From Rhizophagus irregularis (taxonomy: Eukaryota; Glomeromycota; Glomeromycetes; Glomerales; Glomeraceae): a stretch of DNA of 64,000 bases. Of this stretch, positions 12,479 to 23,965 are shown one piece after another. The notes beneath the pieces were generated by a model. It saw only the letters and a list, made by a program, of their open reading frames with translations, was not told the DNA's origin and did no database searches. Location of the stretch: the NCBI RefSeq assembly GCF_026210795.1, contig NC_089437.1:2604001-2668000 (forward strand), in the 5' to 3' direction. Made by a program: the position numbers and the translations under genes. Position 1 is the stretch's first letter. Each line of letters starts with the position of its first letter.

Positions 12479-14144
12479 ATTTAATTCAACCAAATAAATA
12501 AAAAATAAACGGGTAGAAGAAAAAAATATGAAATTAGGAATTATGAAATAAAAAGGGATGGGACTTCTTCCTTAAACTGCTACCCCTTCGTCAACAACTT
12601 AGAAGATCTACACTAATCAACAACTACTGCTTCCGCCTTATAAGAGAAAGGTAATGGTGGGAGAAATGTTCTTCTTGAATATGAAGAAGAACGAAGCACA
12701 AGTTAATAAAAGTATTTAAAAACATCCCTTTTTATTTATATAATGTTAAATTTTCAATTCACATTTTGTGACGAAAAAATCTTTTTTCGCAACACATCCT
12801 TGTGTTCCCGATCGTGTTCTATGCCTATTTACTATTTACTCTTTCGTCATATTAGTTGCATTTTCTTTTAATTGTATCTAGTAAATAAATAAATTTCTGC
12901 AGGGGAGGTTGTGTAATCCTCCTCGATTAGCTAAGGTGACAAAGAAACCGTGATGAATTATTTTAGCATGCGCACAAAAAAATTAAGCCTTATCAGTTTT
13001 AAAACCTTAATTTCATTAGTGACTAGTATTGGAAATTCCGAATTTCGGAAGTAAAAATCGCATTTAATACATTTAATAATGGCTCGTATCTTTTACATGG
13101 ATTTTCAATCGATCTTTCCAATGGTTAGTTTGCCATTTTTGCTAATAAATTAATAATTAGGGATTATCAGTTAATTTTTTATTTCCGAATAGAATGATTA
13201 TCTACTTACCCAAAAACTGTAAATTTGCTTCACCAAAGTCACCGCAATATTAGTCAACAACATGTAAACCTCCCAAATTAAAACCCTGATAAAAGTAGAT
13301 GAAATTTAAAAACAATAAATTATGTATAAAATATTATAATTAGCTAAAATAGGTATAGTGCGTCTATAAAATTATAATAATATTTTTTAAAAAAAAAAAT
13401 TTTTAAAATAAATTGGTAATTTTATTTTCAAGATGAACACTAGGCGGCATTATACCTGGTGATATTACAAATACAAGCAAGACTAATCTAAACTATAGGA
13501 TACTAATAAACTACTCAACTTTTTAAGCCTAAGTTTCCACCTGATCATGCATATGTGAAGTCGTCTTCTGAGTAGTTTAGTATTACTTAATAATATTAGG
13601 TTTTAGTTGTTAGCTAGACATGTAAATACTGTTCTTTTCTTAATAAAGTATTAAATGTGTTAGACACAAAAAAAAAATAAAATGAACTTCTCATTATCCA
13701 ACATTATGGACTTCACTCAGCAAGTTACAAAAGTTATATAAGTAGGGTATGTGGTAGGATACTATATTTAAAACAACTCTTCTTAGTGAAAATACCCTGT
13801 AGTTTTATTTTTACAAATCATCTAATGTGATAAATAAATAATTTATTACTATATAATATATGAAATATAAAAAAATCTATATACAATATCCATTAGCTGC
13901 TCATCTATGTATAACTTTATATTGCTTACTACTTAATACTTACTTAGTATTAACCACATAATCTTAGACAGTTTTACTGATTTATTAATATTTATAAGTT
14001 TATATAAAGTTATAAAATATATAAGTATATATAATTAAAGATTAAAAAAATAGAATTACTTGAATTTTATAAATTTTAACTTATTAAATACATCTTACTG
14101 AAATAATTTGAATAAAATCCCAGAAAATTTATATATACCATATA
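12479..14144. other. Intergenic region upstream of the CCHC gene, grading into AT-rich repeat territory
   Basis: The first few hundred bases are the presumed promoter and 5' UTR of the CNBP-like gene. From about 13.3 kb the sequence becomes strongly AT-rich with no coding signal. I see no tRNA and no element with readable ends here. Confidence 0.45.
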
Positions 14145-14440
14145 TTGCAAGCCATAGTACCCTCCTATGTATAGTACCCCTCTTAAAAAATTTTATAGAA
14201 TTATATAGTATCTGGAGTATTTTACATTTATCTTATGATCCAGTGATCAGATTTGAGCTATCTTTTTTTTGTTTAATAGCTCTTATTAAGCTCTTCAAAA
14301 TAAAAAAAATTGCTCAAATTAGACTGGTAGATCATAAGATATTTGCAAAAAAACAGAATTTTTAAGTTTTATTTAATACCTGAAAATATAGGGTCAAACA
14401 CCTGATTTTTGCAAGATATCCAGAGTACTATGACTTGCAA
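14145..14440. mobile_element. Foldback MITE with TA duplication (Tc1/mariner-like, non-autonomous)
   Basis: Inverted ends TTGCAAGCCATAGTAC (left) and GTACTATGACTTGCAA (right) are flanked by TA on both sides. An inner inverted pair (CTTATGATCCAGTGATCAG near 14233, and its partner ending near 14340) extends the hairpin toward the centre. The element is 296 bp and has no plausible transposase. A TA target with short matching ends is the Tc1/mariner pattern; assignment to a family is inference. Confidence 0.6.
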
Positions 14441-15117
14441 TAACAGTAATTAAATCTAGCTACAATTATTTTATACATAGTTATATCATATATATTATTA
14501 TTTAATTTTAATTCGTGATCTGCATATAGAGTAGTGATCGACATATATAAAATCTGGGAACAATACGTCTACATAATTTTGCATCTTTTAGAATCTCACG
14601 TTTTTTATATACTTAACCTTTTTTCTAAAATTAAAATATATAACTAAAAATAAAGAATATGTTACAACACTTATTTTTGTGGGCAAAATTGTAAAAAATT
14701 TACATTTTAATCCATTTTGGTAGTTTGCATAACCTATAAATAAAAATCCTACATATATTATTCTTCTTCTGATTTGTTTAGGAATGAAATTCATATAGTT
14801 TTAAAGAAATATGACTTTATAATTACTGTTGTAGAAGATACTTAACATTCAAATTCTTTCAGATTTTTGTGTTTTTCTATAGAAAATTGGTCAGATATAT
14901 GCAGTTCACCAACAGAAGCTATTAACACCTACTATGAAAAGTTTTTTGTTCAAATGCAAAGTTTCCTGGTTCACAAGTTACAGATTTTGACAATTCAAAT
15001 ATAATACAACAATTGCTTAGTAATATTATATTTCATCCATATATAATTAGTCTTGGAAAATTCGAATATAATTGCAATAATGGGTTAAAATTAAAAATTA
15101 ATGGAACTATCGTATGA

Positions 15118-15614
15118 GAAGATATAAATCTGTTTTTCATTCCCATTATAATGGTACAAAATCAGCTTTTATCCAAGAAATAGAAAATGAAGAATATGTA
15201 ATTCAAATATATACTAATGATACTTTAATAAAAACGTATAATAAATGCTATTAATTCTAATGAAGTTTGGTTATGTATTGGTAAGCTTTCAAATTATTCT
15301 GAAAAAAAATTTTTTGGATTAGAAAATCCATTTATGCAAACTTGAATTCAACAAGCATAAATTCCTTCTTGTATAGTATCAGATTGGACTTTAAAAGAAG
15401 TGTTAGAAAAATTTTATAAATATCATTTAAAAAGAAGAATTTTGTGGCATGATTTATTTAATAAATGGTTGAATCAGAAAAGTAATATTTTAGAATTATG
15501 AAAAACTATTTTAGATTTATATCCATCTGGTTATGAAATTAATAATTGAAAATGACATACTTGAAGAGCATTTATTCAAAATGCAAAATATACTAATGTT
15601 ATTCCCTTCAAAAA
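15118..15614 (+). pseudogene. Decayed coding fragment, probably the N-terminal part of the transposase relic or a separate broken gene
   Basis: Frame-by-frame reading gives protein-like stretches (FHSHYNGTKSAFIQEIEN, SNEVWLCIGKLSNY, SDWTLKEVLEKFYKYHLKRR, then a run ending INN*K*HT*RAFIQNAKY). These are interrupted by frameshifts and by TGA codons at positions where Trp would fit. I do not recognise the family. The orientation and position suggest it belongs with the relic that follows. Confidence 0.4.
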
Positions 15615-15702
15615 AGAGAATTTATAGTAAGTAATTATGCAAAAAAAATGAATTGACTTTTTATTTTATTATTGACAAATAATTTTTTTGATTTAATTTG
15701 AA

Positions 15703-18470
15703 TTTTGGATGAAATTATATAATGCACAAAAAGACAGTATAATATTACAAATACTTTATGAATCAGGATTTTTTCAGCAAAATCCATGTTATCAAAAAGA
15801 TCAATCTCTTACATTTTGGCAAGTATTTCATAATGCATTGGAAAATTAAATAAAGGTCCAAATGGTCAAAGACGAATTCTTTCAATTATTGCTACAAAAT
15901 TTACCTATCAAGAACTCAGATCAAAATTAAGGTTTAATGTACTGTTAGTGACTTAGTGTATACTAATATTACAATATATATTATTAAAAATAATTGAATT
16001 AATAAAAAATATATAATTTTACAAGTAGCTGCAAATACAGTATCAAGAGCTCACCAATACACAGGTCAAAAAGTGAAAAATCAGGCAATCAATCACCAAT
16101 CAGGTAGTTAATTGGTAATTGATTGGTGACCGATTGATATCTGATTGGCATTTTCGCAAAATAAAACAATAAATACTAATCAGGCAGTTTGCTAACTTTT
16201 GATCCAATGATCGGAAAAGGATGAAATATAGTTCATTGGAATTGTCTCAATAAGACGAATCTAATGGTAGTAAAATCACATTTTTAGAATTAATACTTGA
16301 TGAAAAAATTAAGTAAAATATAAAAATAAAAATATATTATTTATATTTTATTTAATTTTTTATTAACTAATAACTATTAATTCTAGAAATATGATTTTAT
16401 TACCATTAGATTCATCTTATTGAGACGATTCTAATGAGATATATTTCATCCTTTTCTGATTACTGGATTAAAAGTTAGCAAACTGCCCGATTGCGATGTT
16501 TATTTATGTTTTAAAATACCAATTAGTTACCAATCGGTAACACATCAGCTACCTGATTGGTAACCGATTGGTAATTAATTGATGCCTGATTTTTTACTTT
16601 TTGACCTGTGATATGTGCATATTAATAGACTAGGTACACCTCAAGTACAAAAACCTATTGTTACCAAAGACAAATTAGAATGAAAAAGAAAAGAATATTT
16701 AGAACAATTATTTTTTGATAAAGCTAATGTAATAATGAATTCATATAAAACAGATATCATTATATAAGAACCAGTTTATTACCTTAAAAATATGAAATAA
16801 GAACTGTAAGAAAAGTTTCATGAAAAATATCCAAATGGTGTAAAATGAACAACTTTTTATAAACATTTGCAGGGTAATAAATATATTTATCATGAGAATC
16901 TTGGTGGTTTGTGTTCAATATATAACACATATATGGCTATAAAATTATTGAAATATTTAATGAACTTATCAAATTCATTTAAAATCATATTAGTAATCTT
17001 CATCATATTCAGATAATATTTCCTATAATTAATAAAAAATATATAATATTTATATAAATATTAATTTCTAATAATTTTTTTTAGAATCAATTATTAGATT
17101 AAGGAGAAAAGTTAAAATAATATTTGAAAAGAGAATATAAGTTACATTTAACTGTAAACTCTGATGGTACAACAACATATAATCAATGTATAAACCATTA
17201 CCTTCTTTTTGCCTTTAGTATATGAATAATGAACATCATCTTAACATATTCGATTATGATGTTCTTTTTTGATTCTTAAATACATTGATATTAAAAAAAT
17301 ACTTCAAACAATATTCACAAGAAAATTTATGAATTGTAAGATCAAATTTTCTATTATTTGAGTCATTAGACATGAAAGTTATTTCTAAATTCTCAATTTA
17401 ACGCAAATCTATTAAATCTAGATGAAAAAGAAGCTGTAATAATAGTTGATTATAAGATAAAAATCTTACTTAAAAGTACAAAAGAAACAAAAAGTGCTTT
17501 TTTGAAAAAAAAAGGTGGGATTTACATTCAATTCTTGTCTATATATGAAAATCTGAGAGTCAATTGGATATTCAATATTTGATTATTAGTTAGCTGATAC
17601 TTGTTAAAATGTATGGTTTACAGCTTTCTCGTTACATGCAGTTATTGAATTACTTGAAGTTAAACCAGATTGGGTTACTTTTCTTTCTGATAATGGTCCA
17701 TATTATCACAATGTGGACCTAATGCCAATTTTAGGACATTAAAGTAAATAGTATAATATTATGGTAAAAAAATGGATTTTTTTAGAAGCTGAAGAAGCCA
17801 AAACTTCAATTGATTTTCACTATACCTAAGTGTATATTAGTTATTTAAATAATTTAGAATTCACCATTATTATTTATTGAATTATTAACCCAATAAAATG
17901 AATAAATAGTTTTTGTATATATTTATACCAAATGGGTTTATCCATATATAATTGGCTCTAGATTGGCTTAGATTTGGATTATTTTTTGCATAAATTTGAG
18001 CTAATTTCAAGTCAATGAGCCCGTTTGATATAAATTTATATAAAAACTATTTACTGGGTAGTTACAGATTTCACATGTGATAAATTATTATGTTTGATTA
18101 GAGTTTAATATCAATGAAGGTGTGGATATAGAAAATGTTATTCAAGAGATTTGTGATACTTCAGTAATATATTTGGAACCAAAATGAAAAAGAGGTTTAT
18201 ATGAGAATACAATTTGAAGTTATGTAATATTATTAAAAACAACTACTATTATTTGTAGAATCAGAATGAAAAAAAAAATTCAATACCAGGAAATTCCAAT
18301 TGGTATGAGTGATTCTGACCAACAAAAGGTAAATATGTAGGATTTATTTAGGATCGTGCAATGCCAAATATTGAAATGTGGAAAAATTTTAAGCCAGTTA
18401 AAATAGCACAATTTGAAAAAAAAACCTCTTAAAAACCTAATTTGCAAGTTTCAAATCATTCAATTTTAAC
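15703..18470 (+). pseudogene. Decayed DDE-type transposase gene, interrupted by a MITE
   Basis: Ordered protein fragments are scattered over three frames: ILQILYESGFFQQNPCYQ and SIIATKFTYQELRSKL (15.72-15.93 kb); YIYHENLGGLCSIYNTY (about 16.88 kb); YLKREYKLHLTVNSDGTT (about 17.13 kb); VTFLSDNGPYYHN (about 17.67 kb); FLEAEEAKTSIDFHY (about 17.79 kb); then VIQEICDTSVIYLEPKWKR-like sequence (about 18.15 kb). The SDNGPYYHN block looks like the second-aspartate motif of a DDE domain. Such multicopy genes are common in mycorrhizal-fungus genomes, but my family placement is from memory and unverified. The gene is dead: many stops (largely TGA), frameshifts, and a 551-bp MITE at 16060-16610. Confidence 0.5.
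16060..16610. mobile_element. 551-bp foldback MITE with near-perfect long inverted repeats
   Basis: The left end CACAGGTCAAAAAGTG and the right end, ending TTTTTGACCTGTG, pair and continue inward through repeated ATTGGTAACCGATTGG-like words, GTTTGCTAACTTTTG and a GTCT..GAGAC palindromic module. ATA flanks both sides (16057-16059 and 16611-16613), so a 2-3 bp duplication is likely. There is no coding capacity. It interrupts the transposase pseudogene, so it is younger than that gene's insertion. Confidence 0.7.
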
Positions 18471-18570
18471 TTTTAATTAGAATATGCCACTATCTCATAA
18501 ATCAAGTATGTAATAAATTGATCTAAAATTGAATTTTTTTGCAATTTTTTTAAACAATTTTTTTATTATA

Positions 18571-20508
18571 CAGTCGACCCCCTATATAGTCTCCCTCTGT
18601 ATAATCACATCATATAAAATTTCCCTTTATAAGCACACCATATTTTGGCCAACATAGCAGGCTTTCCGATTTTTGAATAATCATATGATGATCAGCATAT
18701 GTATTATTTTTAGTTTTTTATTTAATAAATTATCTGTTATGGCGCGCCATAATAAATAACTAAAATTCACATTTTCTAGTAATTTTTAAATGACGTAATA
18801 CTGACATAATTGTTTGTATATAGATATATATTTTATTGGCTGAATATCATATGTATCGCATATGTGATAGCTGTACTAATTTATTTTAATTGTGCCACAA
18901 AAAATTTAATAGCGAAGGACAATAAAAAAATTGATTCTTCAGGGTTTGTTTAAACATATTACAAAGGAATCTGGCTATTGGAGGTGGAATCCAGAAGTTA
19001 TAAACACTTGAAACTTTCTTATAAAACGAAAATAAATATAGTACATTTATATTATTTGGCTTTACAAAGAATTTTTGGCAAAAAATAGTTGGAATCAAAT
19101 AAAGATATATTTTGACACTCCAGGTTCTTCTTAAGTATAAGTTATAAAGTTTTAAATAAGTTTAGTGTTAAAAAAATTCTTTATTGATAGAACTCCTTAC
19201 CATTTAAAGGATCAGATAGGATTTTTAGAATTTTTTTTCCTTTATTAATAAACTAATTATTTCTTTCTCTTTTTTAGAAGTTGACTTATGAATTTCATCA
19301 GTATATTCTATTAAAAGCTTAAACAACATCCTTTAAATAAAGTGAAAGGAGTTTTATGGCTACAATTATTGGTAATTTAAATTTTGTGTCAGGTTTTGAT
19401 TGTAATGACATTATCGTTAATTTATCAACATACACATATACTAAATGAATAATTTTATATTCCTTTGAAAGGTGTAAATGGGCTCTAATTTTGAAATCAA
19501 AAATCATGCAAATTAAATCATTAGATAAGGAAATATTTATGTTCAAATGCAAGAGTTTATGTCAAATTGATAGTAAATGTATTGAGCGTATTTATTAAGG
19601 AACTAATGATTCAATCAATGTGATTTTTAACTTTTTGGATAGATCTCATTCTCTCCTTTCAAATAAATATAAATTCATTTTTCTAGTATGCATATATGTT
19701 GAGTTATTTATGATTTTGCAACAGGAAATCAGGAATTATAATGGATTTTTAATTTATATGGAAGGTACATATTAAAATTCTTGAATTTATTTCAGATTCT
19801 AACAAAATTTTTTTGCAAATATATTTTATTAATATTTATTAGTTTGCAAGATTTAAAGTATGATTATTATATGAGTTTTTAAATCTGCCAGTCATTTATA
19901 TTAAAAAATTACGTAAAATGCATTAAATTAAAAGTTACTATTTGTAAAAATTGGTCAATAATAATTCAATTTGAATAAAACTTTGTATGATTAAAATTTA
20001 AACAACTGTAGAAATGCGATTTTACTACCATTCGATCCGTCTTGATGAGCTGATTCCAATGAGCTATAGATCGTCTTGATTGGATCAGTAGATAGCGAAA
20101 TATTCTTAAATTACTATAATTATTCAAATTTAAGAGCGTAAACTTTTGTAATATTACGTTTTTAGTGTAATATTTCGAAATTTTACACCACCTTCGAAAT
20201 ATTACACTAAATTACGCCTAAACAAATTTCCTGATGAAGTGCAATAAATTTATTTGCAATATTTGAGGTCATATTAATATGTAGAATTTTATGCAATGTC
20301 TTGTAACGGTATTTTATATTATGTGATAAAATTGGAAAATGATTGGCAAATTAACGTGATAAATGAGAAAGCCTGCTATACTATTTTGGCCCAATGTACT
20401 AATAAATATATTAGAAAAACCTCCTCTATAGTCACAGCATATGACTTTTTTTATAATCACACCCTTTTTTTCGGCCTCGAGGGGTGTGACTATAAAGGGG
20501 GTCGACTG
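18571..20508. mobile_element. Pogo/Tigger-like DNA transposon, non-autonomous (CAGTCGAC ends, TA duplication)
   Basis: The left end is CAGTCGACCCCCTATATAGT. The right end read inward is CAGTCGACCCCCTTTATAGT followed by CACACC. Both are flanked by TA. CAGTCGA ends with a TA target are typical of pogo/Tigger elements. The 1938-bp interior has no transposase frame. It contains one copy of the GTCT..GAGC palindromic module (about 20020-20080) and a perfect hairpin built on TTTAGTGTAATATTTCGAA (about 20160-20215). It sits inside an apparent intron of the flanking decayed gene. Confidence 0.75.
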
Positions 20509-20514
20509 TATTAG

Positions 20515-20661
20515 AAATTAATACAAATCATCTCACTATTGAAAAATTGAAGAAACAATTGAAGGAATATGGTGTTGACACAGATATAAGCAATAATAGA
20601 GTCGTATTAGTAGAAATTTTACAAAATAAATTGAACGATGAAATATTACAACAAAATATGG
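20515..20661 (+). pseudogene. SAP-like exon, probable 3' exon of the decayed transposase gene
   Basis: The 147-nt open segment starts after a TTAG acceptor and ends at a GTAAGT donor. It reads LTIEKLKKQLKEYGV followed by DISNNRVVLVEILQNKL, a pattern like a SAP DNA-binding helix-loop-helix. If the pogo-like element is removed, the intron from a GTATGT donor near 18508 to this acceptor joins the upstream relic in frame (HKS-KINTNHL). The SAP call is by pattern only. Confidence 0.45.
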
Positions 20662-22318
20662 GTAAGTTATTTCTTATCATAAAATTGTGATGACAAGTGT
20701 CACTTATCATTTACAAATATGTAGCCATTATAACGAATTGCTTCTCATATTTTCTGCAGCAAATGTATCTTTTTATTAAAACTTCCAGTATCAGTAGTAC
20801 TACATATACTTGTGATGGATCTGCTAATCGAATTCAGAAATGATATTTTATTGTAGAATTAATCTAACCAAAAATACTATAAGTATAGGGATTAAGTGGT
20901 AATTTATCAATAAATTAGAAGAATTTGTGATTTTTTCCAGAAACTTATTATTAACAAAATAAAATCAAAACTATAATTTATCATCATTTTTTGATGGTTT
21001 AAAAGAGATAAAAAGAATTTGTATTATAAAGAAAGCATTTAGATTCATAAATATATCCAATCCTTTTTACTTTATTTGCAGATTACTGCTTGATAATTTT
21101 TGCAACTAGTACTAATCAATTTATATTTTTATAGGCAATATGGAATCAGATTTTTGTGATGCAATTATTGCTTAATATTGATCGTTTTTTAATTATTAGA
21201 GATAAGTTTCTAAAAATTACAAATTAATAATTTTTATATATAATGAAATGATGTATTGTATAGGTGAAAACTTAACTATTTTACAATATGGATTTTAAGT
21301 ATCAGTCCTCAATTCTTATTTTGCATCTGTAAGAACTGAACTTTACAAATATTTTGAAGTTAAAAGTGTTTAATTTAATTTATGTATAATAAATATTTAA
21401 TACTAATGATTTATATTAAATTTTTGTTAGTAATAACTAATGGTATAAATTAGTGAATTTAATTATCTCTAAAATTTTTGATCAATTAATTGATTATTTT
21501 ATGATGAGTATGATCGATTAAAATTAATTAATTATATTTGATCGATCAATTTAATCAATCAAAATAGTAATCATCCTATATTTATATTTAAATTTTACAT
21601 ATTATTTAAATTATATTATTTTATATTATTTAAACAGAAAAAAAAGTAGTTCACTTACAGCTTCTGGTAAAAAATTTTAATATTAATAGTATCTGCCTAT
21701 ATACTGAAATTAGAATTTTTAAAAATCATTTAAATAGAAATTATCATATAGTTATTGATTGATTGATTGATTAATCAATCATCGATTATAATTAATATAA
21801 TTAAATTTTCTAATATAGATATGTCTGATAAAATTACTTTTCAGAATTGTTATCTGAATTATGCAAAAATCTCTCTATCATCAAGTAATGATATATTGCA
21901 AGTTAAATCTCTCATACATGTACTTTTAACTTTGAGAAATATTATGATTGTGAATAAAAGTCTACTAATGCAAGCATTAAAATAAGCCACCTCTCATTTG
22001 TTTCAAAATATTAATACAAGTCTTACCGTAAAAATGTAGTTGAATCATTTAGTAAAGATAAAAGTAATGTTAAAGGTCAGATATATCAAAATTGTAAGGA
22101 ATATGAATCACAATTCAAGAACATGTATTAAACTATATGGAAATTGTAGTAATTTAAGTCATAGAATTAATTCATCAATATAAAAATTAAATTTAATATG
22201 CCATTTACTAGTTAATAAAGAGTATTTTATTATTTTTATATTTTATGGTTATAAATAATTATTTATTACTATAATTTATTTGATGAAATAATTAAAAATC
22301 ACTATATACAGTAGTAAT
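20662..22318. other. AT-rich tract, probable decayed transposon sequence
   Basis: No intact gene. Short AT-rich inverted words occur (GATTGATTGATTGATT near 21755; ATCGATCAATT words near 21480-21560). The tract probably contains the remaining 3' part of the broken gene, but I could not follow its frame. Confidence 0.4.
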
Positions 22319-23523
22319 TAAAGCTCCTAATAGTTCGGGCTAAACCGGGGAACTGATCTGAAACTGGTTCAAAATTCGGTTCAGTTCGGTTCAAGTATTA
22401 GAACCAAAAAACCGGCGGTTCGGTTCAGTTTAATCTGATTTTTTATAAAAATGCGAAAATCAAATAGACGCCCATCTAGTGATCGTACAAAGTCAGGCCA
22501 TATATTATTGGATTCATCTTGACGAGACGCGTCGAATGGTGATAAGATCATGTCTCTAGCATCGATAGATCACACGTTAACCCACGCTAAATGATTTATC
22601 AATAATTGGAATTATCAAGCTATCTATCGATGCTAGAGACATGATATTAGCGTCATTCGACGCGTCTCAGTGAGACGAATCCAATGAATATAAATTCATC
22701 TGTGTACGACCACTAGATGGCGAATAATGTCAAGTTTCGCATTTTTTTAAAATTTTCGAGCATTAAAAATTAAAAATTCTGATACATGAATTTATTCGTC
22801 ATCCAATGGTCGTACAAATATGAAGTAGGACTCATTGGATTCGTCTCGATGAGACGAGTCGAATGGTGGTAAGATCACGTCTCTAGCATCAATAGATAGC
22901 TTGCTAATGCCAATTTTTTATAAATCATTTAGTGTGAATTGTGAATTAACTTACGATCTATTGATGCTAGAGACATGATCTCACCACCATTCGACTCGTC
23001 TCATCGAGACGAATCCAATGAGTCCCAATTCATATTTGTACGACCATTGGACGACGAATAAATTCATGTATCGGAATTTTTAATTTTTAACGCTCGAAAA
23101 TTTTAAAAAAATGCGAAACTTGACATTATTCGCCATCCAGTGGTCGTACACGGACGAATTTATATTCATTGGATTTGTCTCACTGAGACGCGTTAAATGA
23201 CGCTAAGATCATGTCTCTAGCATCGATAGATAGCTTAATAATTCCAATTATTTATAAATCATTTAGCGTCGGTTAACGTGTGATCTATCGATGCTAGAGA
23301 CATGATCTTACCACCATTCGACGCGTCTCGTCGAGACGAATCCAATGATATATGGCTCGACTTTGTACGATCACTAGATGGACGGCTATTCAATTTTTCG
23401 CATTTTTATAAAAATCGGATTAAACCGAACCGAACCGCCGGTTTTTCGGTTCGGTTCTTACGGATTTCGGCTCTAATCCGAACCGTCTATAATCCGGACC
23501 AAACCGACCCGTTCGGAGCTTTA
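22319..23523. mobile_element. hAT-like foldback element: a 1.2-kb palindrome made of three nested palindromes
   Basis: Ends TAAAGCTCCTAATAGTTCGG and (reverse of the right end) TAAAGCTCCGAACGGGTCGG are flanked by the perfect 8-bp repeat GTAGTAAT (22311-22318 and 23524-23531). An 8-bp duplication with a TARNG start is the hAT signature. The subterminal parts hold iterated CGGTTCGGTT words. Inside are three units (22507-22686, 22832-23020, 23167-23347), each a palindrome. The two connectors between them are reverse complements of each other, so the whole element is one palindrome centred near 22921. No transposase is encoded. Confidence 0.8.
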
Positions 23524-23965
23524 GTAGTAATAAATAGCAAAACCATAAAAATAATTATAAAATTTATTTTTATATATACTTTCTGATTTTTTTATATAAA
23601 ATAAAGGTTACTTAAAATTTAGAATTAGAGTTAAAAAATTAAGATTAGGGTTTAGAATTAGATGTTCAAAAAAATTAAAATTTTATTTATTAAAACATAT
23701 AAGTTTAAAAGAGGGCAAATAAATAGTGTTTATATAAAATATAAAATTTCAAAAAATTTTTTTTTTTAATTTTTCTTACTGAACTTGCCATATTCAGTAA
23801 TTTCAACCATATTTAAAATTAAATTAATTTACAGACAATATATTAATTTTTTTTTTTATAATTTTCAAATACATAAATAATAAATTAAGTTTATTTAATA
23901 TAATTTTTTATTTTCTTAATTAAAAATAAAATAAATAGTATAAAAAAATTCTCTCTTTTATAGAT
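23524..23965. other. AT-rich intergenic tract 3' of RIC8
   Basis: Includes the right-hand hAT duplication and long A/T runs. It presumably includes the 3' UTR of the minus-strand RIC8 gene. No gene is seen. Confidence 0.45.

Noticed and set aside
15361-15614. Transferred gene from an organelle or endobacterium using TGA for Trp
   Set aside because: Frameshifts and TAA/TAG stops accompany the TGA codons, so ordinary decay of a nuclear transposase explains the data better; kept as a test in the findings.
18735-18752. TTATGGCGCGCCATAA perfect 16-bp palindrome as a regulatory site
   Set aside because: It is isolated inside a non-autonomous transposon and has no second copy in the window, so there is no basis for a function.
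22319-23523. CRISPR array because of regularly spaced repeats
   Set aside because: The repeats are palindromic and in inverted order, spacers are reverse complements of each other, and the sequence is eukaryotic with a transposon-type duplication.
23302-23586. 94-codon plus-strand frame
   Set aside because: It is read out of the right arm of the palindromic hAT-like element; nothing protein-like is conserved on the other copies.
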